A stretch of DNA of 64,000 nt from Pseudomonas brassicacearum (GTDB lineage: Bacteria > Pseudomonadota > Gammaproteobacteria > Pseudomonadales > Pseudomonadaceae), in NCBI RefSeq assembly GCF_003732265.1, contig NZ_MOBK01000001.1:930001-994000 (forward strand), in the 5' to 3' direction. A program made the translations under genes and the position numbers. The notes beneath the pieces are model-generated. The model was given only the letters and a program-made list of their open reading frames with translations. It was not told the DNA's origin and ran no database searches. Numbering within the stretch: the first letter of the stretch is position 1; each line of letters starts with the position of its first letter. This document shows, piece by piece, positions 54,975-64,000 of the stretch.

Positions 54975-56444
54975 TTAGTTGTGCTGCGTGGCTGGGAGGG
55001 CGTTGGCTGCGGTCAGGGTTTCGCCCTGAAAACCGCCGCCCAGCGCTTGCATCAATTGGATCGACAGGTCGATCTGCTCGGCATTCAGGTTGGCCAGCTG
55101 ACGCTGGGCCTGGAGCAATTGCTGCTCGATGCTGAGCACGTCCAGGTAGTTGCCGATGCCGGAACCGTAACGCTGGACCACGGTGTTGTAAGAATCCTGG
55201 GCAATGTCGGTGGCGTGCTGCTGGGCACTGATCTGCCGGCCGATATCGCGCAACTGGTTGATGGTGTCGCTGACATCACCGAGCGCTTTCACCAGGCTTT
55301 TGTTGTACTGCGCCACCGCGAGGTCGTAATCGGCGTCGCGCGAATCGAGGTCGGCGCGCAGGCGGCCACCGTCGAAAATCGGCACAGAAATGGTCGGCGC
55401 AATGTTGAAGAAACGGCTCGCTGAACCAAACATTGCATCCCCCAACAGCGATTCGGCACCGGCCGCGGCGCTGAGGTTCAAGTTGGGATAGAACTGGGTT
55501 TTGCCGGCGGCGATGTTCTTGCTCGCGGCCTCGACCCGCCAACGCGCAGCCACCAGGTCGGGACGACGACCGAGCAATTCGGCGGGCAGCACCGATGGCA
55601 AAGCGACTGCGCTGGCCTGAAGGATCTTCGGTCGGGCGATTTCGTTGCCACGATCCGGGCCTTTGCCGAGCAGCACCGCCAAGGCGATTTTTGCGCTGTT
55701 CAGGCGTTTCTCAGCGTCGATCAGGCTGGCTTCGGACGTGGCTTCCAGGCTTTGGGTCTGCTGGAACTGGTACTGGCTGTCGATCCCCGAGCTCAGGCGA
55801 CGCTGGCCTAAATCGAGCATTTGCCTGGTTCGCTTGAGGTCTTCATTGGCCAGGTCGTAGACGATGTGCGCCTGACCCAAATCGCTGTAGGCGCGGGCGA
55901 CGTCGGCGGACAGGGTCAACTGCGCGGCCTGTTGATCGACCTCGGCAGCACGGGCCTGGCCCAACGCGGCTTCCCAGGCGTCACGCTGACCGCCCCACAG
56001 GTCGAAGTTGTAATTGAAGCTGGCGCCGATGTTGCGCACGGTGGCGTAAGTGCCGCCCTGCCCGGTCGGGTCCTGGTCGCGGGACAGACGCGAACGGCTG
56101 ACGCCGGCGCTGGCATCGAGGGTCGGCATGCGCGCGGCGTCGGCGGCGTAGGCAGCTGCACTGGCCTGATGCGCCCGGGCGTCGGCGATTTGCATGTCGG
56201 GGCTGTCGTGCAGGGCTTCGCGGATCAGACCGTCGAGCTGCGGGTCACCGAGGCTTTTCCACCAGTCGTTTTTCGGCCAGGACGCCGGCGACAGAGTTAC
56301 GCCGCTGAGGGACTGGCCGGCCTTGAGGGTTTTGGCATCGAGGCTTTTGCCTTCGGTGGTCAAGCCGCTGTAGCTGGCGCAACCGGCCAGGGTCATGGCG
56401 GCCAGGACCAGGCTCAGCCCGGTGCGCAGGGTTTTACTGTTCAT
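54975..56444 (-). CDS. outer-membrane efflux lipoprotein, NodT family
   Basis: 489 residues. Lipoprotein signal with lipobox LAGC (Cys22 region; MNSKTLRTGLSLVLAAMTLAG then C). Two TolC-type repeats: LIREALHDSPDMQIADARAHQ and RRPDLVAARWRVEAASKNIAAG, followed by the coiled-coil strands. NodT/OprM-type channel of the tripartite EmrAB system. Overlaps marR by four bases. Confidence 0.9.
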   Translation of the reverse strand: MNSKTLRTGLSLVLAAMTLAGCASYSGLTTEGKSLDAKTLKAGQSLSGVTLSPASWPKNDWWKSLGDPQLDGLIREALHDSPDMQIADARAHQASAAAYAADAARMPTLDASAGVSRSRLSRDQDPTGQGGTYATVRNIGASFNYNFDLWGGQRDAWEAALGQARAAEVDQQAAQLTLSADVARAYSDLGQAHIVYDLANEDLKRTRQMLDLGQRRLSSGIDSQYQFQQTQSLEATSEASLIDAEKRLNSAKIALAVLLGKGPDRGNEIARPKILQASAVALPSVLPAELLGRRPDLVAARWRVEAASKNIAAGKTQFYPNLNLSAAAGAESLLGDAMFGSASRFFNIAPTISVPIFDGGRLRADLDSRDADYDLAVAQYNKSLVKALGDVSDTINQLRDIGRQISAQQHATDIAQDSYNTVVQRYGSGIGNYLDVLSIEQQLLQAQRQLANLNAEQIDLSIQLMQALGGGFQGETLTAANALPATQHN

Positions 56445-56914
56445 TTGTCACCTACCCGCAGCAGGGTGATCGAATCACCGGCGGCTACCAGGATTTTCTT
56501 GAGGATGTGTTCCAGGGTTTTCAACTCATCGGGGCTGATGGCGCCGGCCAATTCGTTCATGGCGTCGGCGCCAATGTGCGGCAGGCGGTCGGCGAGGCTC
56601 TGGCCTTCTGCGGTCAGCACCAGTTGAACCTGGCGGCGATCCGCCTCGGAGCGTTGGCGAATGAGGAAACCTTTCTGTTCCAGACGATCGAGCATGCGGG
56701 TCATCGAGCCGCTGTCCAGCGACAGGTGACGGCACAACTCGGCCGGGGTATCGACGCCGTACTGGGCCACGATGATCATCACTTTGAACTGCGCGGCGGT
56801 GATGCCGTGAGGTTCCATGTGGGTGTCGATGATCCGGTCCTTGAGCAGCGCGGCACGTCCTAGCAGGAGGCCGAGGTGGCAGTTTTCAAAATCGTCCGGG
56901 GTGAAATGTTTCAT
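56441..56914 (-). CDS. MarR-family repressor of the efflux operon
   Basis: 157 residues with a winged helix: TAAQFKVMIIVAQYGVDTPAELCRHLSLDSGSMTRML (in part, about 39-75) and the wing RQRSEADRRQVQLVLTAEG (about 86-104). First gene of the operon, transcribed from a region with two identical palindromes. Likely an EmrR-like autorepressor relieved by phenolic or drug ligands. Confidence 0.88.
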   Translation of the reverse strand: MKHFTPDDFENCHLGLLLGRAALLKDRIIDTHMEPHGITAAQFKVMIIVAQYGVDTPAELCRHLSLDSGSMTRMLDRLEQKGFLIRQRSEADRRQVQLVLTAEGQSLADRLPHIGADAMNELAGAISPDELKTLEHILKKILVAAGDSITLLRVGDK

Positions 56915-56928
56915 TTGCTCACCTAATA

Positions 56929-56942
56929 ACTGCCTAGGCAGT
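56929..56942. promoter_or_regulatory. MarR operator 1
   Basis: ACTGCCTAGGCAGT is a perfect 14-base palindrome, 15 bases upstream of the marR start. Confidence 0.75.
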
Positions 56943-56961
56943 GAATGTATGACGAGATGTT

Positions 56962-56975
56962 ACTGCCTAGGCAGC
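56962..56975. promoter_or_regulatory. MarR operator 2
   Basis: ACTGCCTAGGCAGC repeats the palindrome core CTGCCTAGGCAG; its centre is 33 bases, about three helical turns, from operator 1, so two dimers would sit on the same DNA face. Confidence 0.75.
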
Positions 56976-57031
56976 CAATGTCAACGTAATAGTTAGGTTG
57001 CTTCGTATATGACAGATAAATGGCGCAGCAC

Positions 57032-57120
57032 AAAAGCAAAAAATCGCAGCCTACGGCAGCTTCTTCAGGTTTTTATGTACCCTGTAGAAGCTGCCGCAAG
57101 ACTGCGATCTTTATGCTTTT
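57032..57120 (-). terminator. inverted repeat acting as terminator of the DUF3757-like gene
   Basis: ATCGCAGCCTACGGCAGCTTCT faces AGAAGCTGCCGCAAGACTGC with GAT following (first arm written 57042-57063). On the - strand the structure is followed by TTTTTTGCTTTT, so it should end transcription from the gene at 57181. It also belongs to the CTGCCG-type repeat family seen at 45017. Confidence 0.65.
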
Positions 57121-57180
57121 TGCTTACAACGTTGCCGCAGTGGCCGACCCAGGCTTGAACCAAGTCGGCGCGAGACTTAC

Positions 57181-57600
57181 TTACTCAAACGTGCACTGCT
57201 CCGGCGCCACGCCCGCGCAACGAGGCAGCACGCTGCCATCGGCCTGGGTCTGGTTGGTCCAGGCAGCGCCCACTGGCTTCACCGCGTCAGCGGATTTCAG
57301 CGTCATTCGCACACCTTCGCGTTTTGGTCCCACATAATCGCAGGCTACGAAGTTTTTCGCGTTGACGACATACGCTTCCTCGAAGGCTACGGCTATCAGA
57401 TCCTCCTTTGCAGCTATCGGGTTCTCGCCTGTCCATTGCAGACCTTTACTGGCCGCTGCGGTGTAGACAAAGCCGCCGTCTTTCATCGCTGTTTGCTGGA
57501 TCGCCCCGACAGTCGGGCAAGCGTCGCCGGCATAGGCATTAGCCATCAAAGCCATCATTACAACTACGCCAGCGGAAAATTTCTTGGTAATACCGATCAT
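57181..57600 (-). CDS. small exported protein, DUF3757-like
   Basis: 139 residues. Signal peptide (hydrophobic about 8-24, ending ANAYAG). The mature part begins DACPTVGAIQQTAMKDGGFVYTA and has GLQWTGENP, VACDYVGPKREGVRMTL and a final CAGVAPEQCTFE; four Cys could form two disulfides. The pattern resembles the pseudomonad DUF3757 family, function unknown. Monocistronic, with a terminator-like repeat downstream. Confidence 0.65.
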   Translation of the reverse strand: MIGITKKFSAGVVVMMALMANAYAGDACPTVGAIQQTAMKDGGFVYTAAASKGLQWTGENPIAAKEDLIAVAFEEAYVVNAKNFVACDYVGPKREGVRMTLKSADAVKPVGAAWTNQTQADGSVLPRCAGVAPEQCTFE

Positions 57601-58015
57601 GCTTGTTACTCCATGTGCACTTAAAGATTAGTCATCATCCATCTACGACTTGTTATTAGCCCAGTCAGATAAATCAATTGATCGCATCAATTGCGATGAC
57701 GCATCCTAGTACAGAAACTCATTTCAACAAACAGCAGAGAGGAGTAAAAAAAACATCAAAACGTGTCAACTTACCCCACTACAAAAAAATGACAAATAAT
57801 AAAAAAATAAAATCCAAACTGACAGCCAAACCCTTAGATATCAATATCCTCAACACCTGAAGCGATCAAACCCTCATCAGCACAGGCCTCACAAAAAAGA
57901 CAAACAGACAGTTTCCCACAAGGAAACATCCACTCGCCCTACGAGAACAACAAAGTTAATCGCTCAAACCGTGACAACTTTTCTTACTCCTTATAGTGAA
58001 TATCCCCACACACTA
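57601..58015. other. AT-rich intergenic region
   Basis: 415 bases of clearly lower GC than the genes, with A-rich runs around 57745-57815. A 60-codon open frame at 57678 has lysine-rich low-complexity content, no ribosome site and no family resemblance. The first part should hold the promoter of the leftward DUF3757-like gene. Nothing else recognised. Confidence 0.5.
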
Positions 58016-58062
58016 AAACCTCCCTCCTTACTTCACATTGTTATTACATGAAGAGGAGGGAG
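58016..58062 (-). terminator. terminator after tamB
   Basis: CTCCCTCC (58020-58027) pairs with GGAGGGAG (58055-58062), extended by CTTCA/TGAAG; on the - strand GGTTTTAG follows. Begins 18 bases after the tamB stop. Confidence 0.65.
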
Positions 58063-58079
58063 CATTTGAAGTTTTTAAA

Positions 58080-61000
58080 TCAAAAATCCCGCTTGTAAAA
58101 GATGTCCAGCGAACTCGCCACGCCGCTCGCCGCTTCGAGGTAGACCTTCTTGCTCAGCTTGTAGCGCAGGGCAATGGTGTTGGCCGGTTCAAACACGCCC
58201 ACGCCATAACGCAAACTGAGCTTCTCGGAGATATTGCCACTGGCCACGACGCTGGTGGCAGTGCCGCTGCCCTCGGTGTCCAGTTGGAAATCCTGAATCC
58301 CCAGATTTTTGGCCAACCCGCTGGTCACCCCGGAACTGCCCATCAAGCCCAAGCCAAGCGCTGCCTGGGCCAGCATGTTGTTGTCTTCGCCGTTGCTGCT
58401 CAGCGGACGCCCCAGCACCAAATAGGACAAGGCCTGTTCCTGGCTCATGGCCGGTTCGGAGAAGATCTGCGTGGTCGGCTGCTCGGCACTGCCGCTCAAG
58501 CGAATACCGGCGATCACGTCGTCAGTCTGGCGAATGGCCTCGACGTCCAGGTAAGGCTGATCGAGCGGGCCGGCAAACAACAAGCGCGCCCGGCGCACGG
58601 TCAGGCGCTGGCCGTAGGCGCGATAACGCCCGTCGTTGAGCCACAGCTCGCCGCGTGTGTCCAGGTTGTCGCCGATGTGCACATGCCCCTGCACATTCGC
58701 GGTCAGGCCAAACCCGGCAAAGCTCAACTTGTCTTCGCCGACCACCACATCAATGTCCATCTTCATGGCCAACGGTGGTTTACCTTCTTCGGTCTGCTGG
58801 CCGACGATCACCACGTCATCGGAGACCTTGACCGTCGAGGGCGGCAGTTCGCGAATGGTGATCTCGCCTCTGGGCACCAGCACTTTGCCAGCGATGGCCA
58901 ACTCGTCACCCTTCATCGAGATTTTCAGGTCCGGCGCGACTTCCAGCTTGGCGTACGGCTCGACCGTCACCGGCAACTGCGAGCCCTTGAGCGCCAGGTC
59001 CACCACCAGCGCCTGTCCCCAGGCGATGTTGCCATTGAGGGTGCCCTGCCCGGTCTTGCCGCTTTTCCAGTCGCCATTCAATTGCACGGTTTCACCGGCA
59101 ATGACTGCTCGCAGTTGCAAGGCTTGCAGCGCCATCGGCAATTCCGCCCCGGAGACTTCGCCGTCGCTGAGCAGCAAGCTGCCGTTGACCTGCGGCGCCA
59201 ACAGGCCACCGGAAATCGTGCCACTGCCATTCAAGCGCCCGGTGAGCTTCTCGACCATAGGCACGAAAGGCCGCGCCACCGACAGGTCCAGCCCGCTCAA
59301 ACGGAATGAGCCGGTGAGCGGTTTGTTTTTCGGCAACGGGTTGATCTGCGCCTGGACCATCAGTTCGCCGAGTTTGCCGCCGACGAAGTTGAGGTCAGTG
59401 TCGATGCGTTTCGGCGTGAGTTTGCTGGTGAGTTTCAGCGTCTGGTACGGGAAGTCCAGCCACTGGTCCTTCTCCTTCATGCGCAACGTGCCGCCGCTGG
59501 CGTCGATGCTGATCTGACCGTTCGGGCCGCTGACGGGCAAGTCCAGTTGCAGGTCGGCGTTGAGGCTGCCCTTCCAGGCGAAATCTTTCGGCAGCCACTG
59601 CGCCAGGCTTTCAATCGGGAATTGCTTGAGGAGGAAACGCAGCTTCGGCTCCGGCATCAAGCGCTGGTCTTCGCCGCACAGGCTGGCCGGGCCGGACATC
59701 CAGCAATGGGCGCCCAAGTTGATTTTGCCGTCCGCCAGCCGCTCCAGTTTCGCCGGGCCTTGCAGCTTCCAGTCCTGCCCACCGGTCTGGATATCGCCGC
59801 TGGCCAGGCGCCCGCGCCAGTTGCCTTTGTCCAGCGCACCGTCGAGACCGAGCGCCAGTTTCAGCTGTGGGCCTTGCAGGTCGAGGCTGAGTTTCTGGTT
59901 TTTGATGTCGCCCTGGCCACTGGCGGTCAGTGTGCCCAGCGAGGTGTCACCGGCCTGAATGCCGCTGCCCTTGAGGTCGATTTTCGCCCGTTGAGCACTG
60001 TCGAGGGTCGCGTCGAGGTTGAGGCTTTGCAGGCGATTGTCGTCGAACGCCAATTGCGAGCCTTGCAGCCCGAGTTTGCCTTGCGGCGCCTTGAGCGTGC
60101 CGGCGACATCGATGCGGCCGTTCAGTTGACCGCGCAGTTGCGGCCAGAGCTGGGCCAGACGCGGCATCTTGATATCGATCTGACCGGCGAGTTTCTGTTG
60201 CAGGCTGCCCTTGCCGTTGATGCTGTTGTCGCCGAGGCGGATTTGCAGCGCATTCAGATTCCACTGCTCGCCGCCGCCATCCGCCTTGGCCTGAATCACG
60301 GCGGGTTGCCCGCGCAGCTTGCCTTTCAGGTCGAGGTCGGCAGTGAGGCTGAGTTTTTCATTCTTCATCTCGCCTTGGCTGCGCAGCGGTCCGGCCAGCG
60401 TGCCCGGCAATTGCGCCACCCAGTACGCCGGGTTGATCGCCGACAGGTCGAGCGCGGTGTCCCACGCAATGCCATCGGCGAACTGCAGGTTCAGGTGCCC
60501 TTCGGCCTTGCCCTGCCCGGCCTGGAGCTGGATCTGTTGCAGGTAGATTTTCGTCAGGTCACCGCTGAACGGGCTGTTCAGGGTGAAAGCGCCGGCCGGA
60601 CCATCCGCAGCCGCCTGGAAGCTGCCGAGGTATTTGCCGTCGGTGTAGGAGATGTCGCCGTTGAAGCTGCGCAACGCCACTTCCGGCTCGTCGATCAGCG
60701 GATAGAGGCGGTGCCACGGGAAATCCAGCCAGGCGATCTTCGCGTCGGCGCTCAGGCCTTTGCTCCAGTCGAGGGTGCCGCTGAGCTTGAGGCTTTGCTT
60801 GTCGTTGGCGGTGAGGTCGAGGGCGGCGATCTGCGCGCCCTTGGCGTCGACCTTGCCTTGCAGCAGCAACGCAACCGGGCCTTGTTCGGCGGGCAGCGTG
60901 GCGTTGCCGAGCACTTGGTAACCGTTTTTCAGGTCGCCGTCGCCGGTGAGTTCCAGTTGATTGAGTTGCAGGGTGTCTGGCAGGTCGGCGGCGGGTTTGA

Positions 61001-61748
61001 AGCCGTCGGCGGTGATTCTTACCTTGGCTGGCAGGTTGTCTGCGAGTGGTTGCAGCTCGCCGGTCAATTGCCCGTTCAGGTAACCGCTGCTGTCGGCTTT
61101 CAGGTTCAGGGTTTTCAGCAGGTCGCCGTCGACCTTCAGCGCCAGCGTCCAGGGCGCGGGGGCTGACAAGGTGAGTTGGCCTTCAACCTTGAGCGGCCAA
61201 TTGCCGGTGGGCTGCAGCAGGCCGGAGAGGTTCAGGCTCAGGTCATCGCGCTGCAACTTCACCGAGTCGATCTGCATCCCTTGCGCGGTCCAGTGCGCCG
61301 CCAGTTGCAGGCCTTTGAGCTCTTCGCTGCCGTTGAACAGCAGGCTGCCGATCTGCACATCACCCAGCTCGATGGCCAGGGGTAACTTCAGATCCGGAAG
61401 GCTGATCGGCCCACTGCTTTCTTCTTCGGCACCGGGCGGAAATTGCAGGCTGACTTGATCGGCCTTCACCTGTTCAAGGCACAACGTCATGCGTGTCAGG
61501 CACAGCGGCGACCAGGCGAAAATCACCTTGCTCAGCTCAACCCGGCTGGTGTCTTGCTGCCATAGCACATGATCGGCGCTCCACTGCCCGCCCAAACGGC
61601 CCTGGAAATTCTCGACGGTCAAACCCGGCACGAAACCCAACGCCCAGCGACTGCCCGTGGCCGTGCCCAGCACCGAAGCGATGCTCAGGACCACCAGCAT
61701 CAGCAGCGCCAGAATCGCCAGCAGCGTTATTTTCAAACCACGATTCAC
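58080..61748 (-). CDS. tamB: TamB, inner-membrane translocation and assembly protein
   Basis: 1222 residues. One N-terminal transmembrane anchor (about 7-28) and a very long periplasmic part of repeating beta-strands (AsmA-like/bridge-type lipid channel), ending with the conserved TamB (DUF490) C-terminal domain: GELWLNDGRYRAYGQRLTVRRA (in part), YLVLGRPLS, QDFQLDTEGSG and final LDIFYKRDF. Works with TamA in outer-membrane protein assembly and lipid transport. Overlaps tamA by four bases (ATGA). Confidence 0.94.
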   Translation of the reverse strand: MNRGLKITLLAILALLMLVVLSIASVLGTATGSRWALGFVPGLTVENFQGRLGGQWSADHVLWQQDTSRVELSKVIFAWSPLCLTRMTLCLEQVKADQVSLQFPPGAEEESSGPISLPDLKLPLAIELGDVQIGSLLFNGSEELKGLQLAAHWTAQGMQIDSVKLQRDDLSLNLSGLLQPTGNWPLKVEGQLTLSAPAPWTLALKVDGDLLKTLNLKADSSGYLNGQLTGELQPLADNLPAKVRITADGFKPAADLPDTLQLNQLELTGDGDLKNGYQVLGNATLPAEQGPVALLLQGKVDAKGAQIAALDLTANDKQSLKLSGTLDWSKGLSADAKIAWLDFPWHRLYPLIDEPEVALRSFNGDISYTDGKYLGSFQAAADGPAGAFTLNSPFSGDLTKIYLQQIQLQAGQGKAEGHLNLQFADGIAWDTALDLSAINPAYWVAQLPGTLAGPLRSQGEMKNEKLSLTADLDLKGKLRGQPAVIQAKADGGGEQWNLNALQIRLGDNSINGKGSLQQKLAGQIDIKMPRLAQLWPQLRGQLNGRIDVAGTLKAPQGKLGLQGSQLAFDDNRLQSLNLDATLDSAQRAKIDLKGSGIQAGDTSLGTLTASGQGDIKNQKLSLDLQGPQLKLALGLDGALDKGNWRGRLASGDIQTGGQDWKLQGPAKLERLADGKINLGAHCWMSGPASLCGEDQRLMPEPKLRFLLKQFPIESLAQWLPKDFAWKGSLNADLQLDLPVSGPNGQISIDASGGTLRMKEKDQWLDFPYQTLKLTSKLTPKRIDTDLNFVGGKLGELMVQAQINPLPKNKPLTGSFRLSGLDLSVARPFVPMVEKLTGRLNGSGTISGGLLAPQVNGSLLLSDGEVSGAELPMALQALQLRAVIAGETVQLNGDWKSGKTGQGTLNGNIAWGQALVVDLALKGSQLPVTVEPYAKLEVAPDLKISMKGDELAIAGKVLVPRGEITIRELPPSTVKVSDDVVIVGQQTEEGKPPLAMKMDIDVVVGEDKLSFAGFGLTANVQGHVHIGDNLDTRGELWLNDGRYRAYGQRLTVRRARLLFAGPLDQPYLDVEAIRQTDDVIAGIRLSGSAEQPTTQIFSEPAMSQEQALSYLVLGRPLSSNGEDNNMLAQAALGLGLMGSSGVTSGLAKNLGIQDFQLDTEGSGTATSVVASGNISEKLSLRYGVGVFEPANTIALRYKLSKKVYLEAASGVASSLDIFYKRDF

Positions 61749-63472
61749 AGCTCAGGCCCCATGGAAAAGTGCAGCCGAATGCCGCCATCATCGTCCAGCG
61801 CGTGGGCCAGGTCGAGGCGGATCGGCCCCACCGGTGAGACCCAACGCACGCCGATGCCGACCCCGGTCTTGAGGTTTGGCAGTTCGAGTGTATTGAAAGA
61901 GTTGCCCTGGTCGACGAAGGTCGCGACCCGCCACTTCTCGGCGATGGAGTATTGATATTCGGCGCTGGCCGCGACCATGTAGCGGCCGCCGATGCGATCG
62001 CCCTCGGAGTTCTCCGGGGACAGGCTCTGATAGTCGTAACCGCGCACGCTCTGATCGCCACCGGCGAAGAACCGCAGCGACGGCGGGACTGAGCTGAAGC
62101 CATTGGTGGCGCTGCCGCCCACCTGCACCCGGCCGAGAAAGCGGTGTTTGTCAAAAACCGTGGTCAAGCCTTTCACCAACGCAGTGCCATAGAGCAAATT
62201 GCTGTCTGAGCCCAGGCCTTCTTTCGCCACTTTGGACTCGAATTGCAGGCGATAGCCGTTGTGCGGGTCAATGCGGTTGTCACTTTTCAGGTAGGAATAG
62301 CTGACGCCGGGCATCAACAACGTACTCAAACCCGAGTCATCGCCCAAGGAATAATCCTCGCGCTGCCATTTCAACGACACCACGCGCTGCCAGCCGCTGG
62401 GCAATTTGCTGTGCCATTCCGGGCCGAGGGTCAGCAGCTTGCTGTGGGTGTCGGTGCCGGCGATGTCTTCATTCTGGTAACCCCCGGCAAAGCGCAGTTT
62501 GTCGGTCAGCGGCGGGTCCAGCGGGATGTCGTAGAACAGCCCGACGTTTTGCCGGGGCGCCGACAGCTCGGCTTCCCAGCCATAACTGTGCCCCTGCGGA
62601 TTGACCCAGTGTCGGGTCCAGTTGGCTTTGACCCGGGGACCGACGTCCGTGGAATACCCCAGGCCCAGGCCCATGGTTCGCGGCTTGCGGGTTGCGAGTT
62701 TGACGTCGACCGGGATCACATCGTTCTTGGACGCCGTCGGTGCCGCATCGACGCGCACACTTTCGAAATAGCCACTCGATTGCATGGCCTGGTTGAGTTC
62801 CGCGATCAGTTCGGAGTCGTAAGGGGCGCCTTGCTTGAACGGCACCATGCGTTGCAGCAGGTCTTCGTCGAACGGCGAATCGCCTTCAAAGCTGACCTTG
62901 CCCAGCGAATAGCGCGGACCGCTGTCGTAGATAAGCTCGATGTCGGCCACGCCAGCGCGCGGGTCCACCAGCAACTTCTGACTGGTGAAGTGGCCGCTGA
63001 AAAAGCCGAAGCGCGAAGCCTGATTCTGGATCAGGCGCTTGGCGTCTTCGTAGTGACCATGATTGAGCACGGCGCCGGTTTTCAGCGACGCGCCTTGGGG
63101 CACACGAAAGGATTTGAGGGAGGCCGCCGGGCCGTCGACGCGAATCGTGACATTGCGCAGGTGCACCGGCTCGCCGGGGTCGATGTTGAGCACCAGGCGC
63201 GGCGTCTTGCCGCCCTTCACATCGCTGTCGATCTGCGGCTGGTAATAACCCAAGGCCTGGGCGGCCTTGCGCGCCTGCTCCTCGGCGCCACGACTGAAGC
63301 GCAGCAACGCTTCTTCGTCACGATCGCCGAGGTTGCCGATATAGCCCTCTATATTGGCTTTCAGTTCATCGTTGGACGGTTTTATCCGCACATCCAATTC
63401 ACTTTGCGCCAGCGCCGCGCAGCTGGTGAACAGCATCAACGCGCCACTGGTAATTCGTCCTGGAAATTTCAT
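61745..63472 (-). CDS. tamA: TamA, outer-membrane Omp85-family assembly protein
   Basis: 575 residues from ATG 63472; an in-frame GTG at 63490 is a weaker start. Signal peptide (about 6-23, ending AALAQ), three POTRA domains (about 25-260) and a 16-stranded Omp85 barrel with the signature GGDQSVRGYDYQSLSP (about 485) and the C-terminal strand IRLHFSMGPEL. Partner of TamB in the same operon. Confidence 0.94.
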   Translation of the reverse strand: MKFPGRITSGALMLFTSCAALAQSELDVRIKPSNDELKANIEGYIGNLGDRDEEALLRFSRGAEEQARKAAQALGYYQPQIDSDVKGGKTPRLVLNIDPGEPVHLRNVTIRVDGPAASLKSFRVPQGASLKTGAVLNHGHYEDAKRLIQNQASRFGFFSGHFTSQKLLVDPRAGVADIELIYDSGPRYSLGKVSFEGDSPFDEDLLQRMVPFKQGAPYDSELIAELNQAMQSSGYFESVRVDAAPTASKNDVIPVDVKLATRKPRTMGLGLGYSTDVGPRVKANWTRHWVNPQGHSYGWEAELSAPRQNVGLFYDIPLDPPLTDKLRFAGGYQNEDIAGTDTHSKLLTLGPEWHSKLPSGWQRVVSLKWQREDYSLGDDSGLSTLLMPGVSYSYLKSDNRIDPHNGYRLQFESKVAKEGLGSDSNLLYGTALVKGLTTVFDKHRFLGRVQVGGSATNGFSSVPPSLRFFAGGDQSVRGYDYQSLSPENSEGDRIGGRYMVAASAEYQYSIAEKWRVATFVDQGNSFNTLELPNLKTGVGIGVRWVSPVGPIRLDLAHALDDDGGIRLHFSMGPEL

Positions 63473-63538
63473 AGGCGCGGATGCTATCACGAGCTTGGGA
63501 GCGTGATAGAGCCTCGCTTGGCGTTAAAGTTCTACGGT

Positions 63539-64000
63539 TTATGCCGTTGCGGTTTGCAACACCTGCGGATTGGCGTGAAAAAACACGTGCTCGCGAATCG
63601 GTCCTACAGCGACCTCGCCAATTTCCTCATAACCCTGACGCTTATAGAACTCCAGATAGCGAGGATTCCCGGTGTCGAGGATCACGCCTTGGGAGGTCTC
63701 ATCGACGGCGCACCAGTTATGCACCGCTTGCAGCAGTTGTTCGCCGAAGTGTTTGCCCTGGAATTGCGGGTGAATCCCCAACAGCGGCAGCACGTGGACC
63801 GAGTCACTCGGCACGCAGGCTGCGACGGCGGCGTGGTAATCGAGGTAGCGGCGAGTGCAGCGAAAACCGGCGCTGAGCACCATGCGCAAACGCCAGGCCC
63901 AGCTTTCGGTGATGCCCAGGCGTCGTTGCGGCGGCGCGATCAGCGCGATGCCGATCAAACGGTCGTTGACCAGCAGACCGATGGCGGGCAAATCCTGAAG
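63539..64000 (-). CDS. GNAT acetyltransferase, 5' part outside the window
   Basis: The frame is open to the window end (residues LQDLPAIGLLVND at the edge), so the start is missing; at least 153 residues are present. GNAT features: VLPLLGIHPQFQGKHFGEQLL (about the acetyl-CoA loop QGKHFG), VILDTGNPRYLEFYKRQGYEEIG near the C terminus. Substrate unknown. Lies 66 bases upstream of tamA on the same strand. Confidence 0.8.
   Translation of the reverse strand, partial: LQDLPAIGLLVNDRLIGIALIAPPQRRLGITESWAWRLRMVLSAGFRCTRRYLDYHAAVAACVPSDSVHVLPLLGIHPQFQGKHFGEQLLQAVHNWCAVDETSQGVILDTGNPRYLEFYKRQGYEEIGEVAVGPIREHVFFHANPQVLQTATA

Noticed and set aside
57678..57860. 60-codon lysine-rich ORF
   Set aside because: Low-complexity AT-rich stretch without ribosome site or recognisable protein features.

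Overview
The window is a piece of a Pseudomonas chromosome, most likely of the P. fluorescens group. The evidence is the fused nuoCD gene inside a complete nuoA-N operon, the neighbour orders hflD-purB-roxA, glnS-cysS and ppiB-lpxH, GC-rich codon use, and several copies of the REP-like inverted repeats (core close to GTGGGAGCGGGCTTGC) common in fluorescent pseudomonads. All assignments come from reading the sequence; no database search was run.

Layout. 1-6220 is housekeeping: the end of hflD, purB, the ribosomal oxygenase roxA with a GNAT gene, an exported secretin-like protein, and aceA with a long leader. 6764-21704 is the 13-gene respiratory complex I operon, closed by a strong terminator. 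21760-30440 is an accessory region. It holds a split putative effector with a duplicated membrane partner (candidate toxin and immunity), a frameshifted DUF6124 gene with a cloverleaf-like leader, a HigB/HigA-like toxin-antitoxin pair, a small RiPP-like operon (42-residue precursor, YcaO enzyme, methyltransferase, proline-iminopeptidase-like hydrolase), and two small related exported proteins of DUF2790 type.

30435-38649 is a CzcCBA-type heavy-metal efflux operon with a divergent two-component system. 38835-47049 is a six-gene ABC importer resembling the rhizobial glycerol system GlpSTPQUV. It has a canonical sigma-54 promoter, six copies of a TGAACA repeat and a divergent AcoR-like enhancer-binding protein. 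47267-51870 carries cysS, glnS, ppiB and lpxH. 51998-56914 is a MarR-controlled EmrAB/NodT-type tripartite drug efflux operon with twin palindromic operators. 57181-64000 has a small exported DUF3757-like protein, tamB, tamA and a truncated GNAT gene.

The most interesting item is the RiPP-like operon at 26378-29613. Its precursor looks inverted: the probable core (GYISSWN) follows the initiator Met and the C-terminal half is an acidic helical follower, as in bottromycin and streptamidine precursors. It has no cysteine, and an 11-bp hairpin separates the precursor gene from the enzyme genes. Other points of note are an apparently asymmetric ATPase pair in the glycerol-type ABC importer, a 16-nt motif shared by the czc and DUF2790-like promoters, and two genes broken by single-base lesions in the accessory region.
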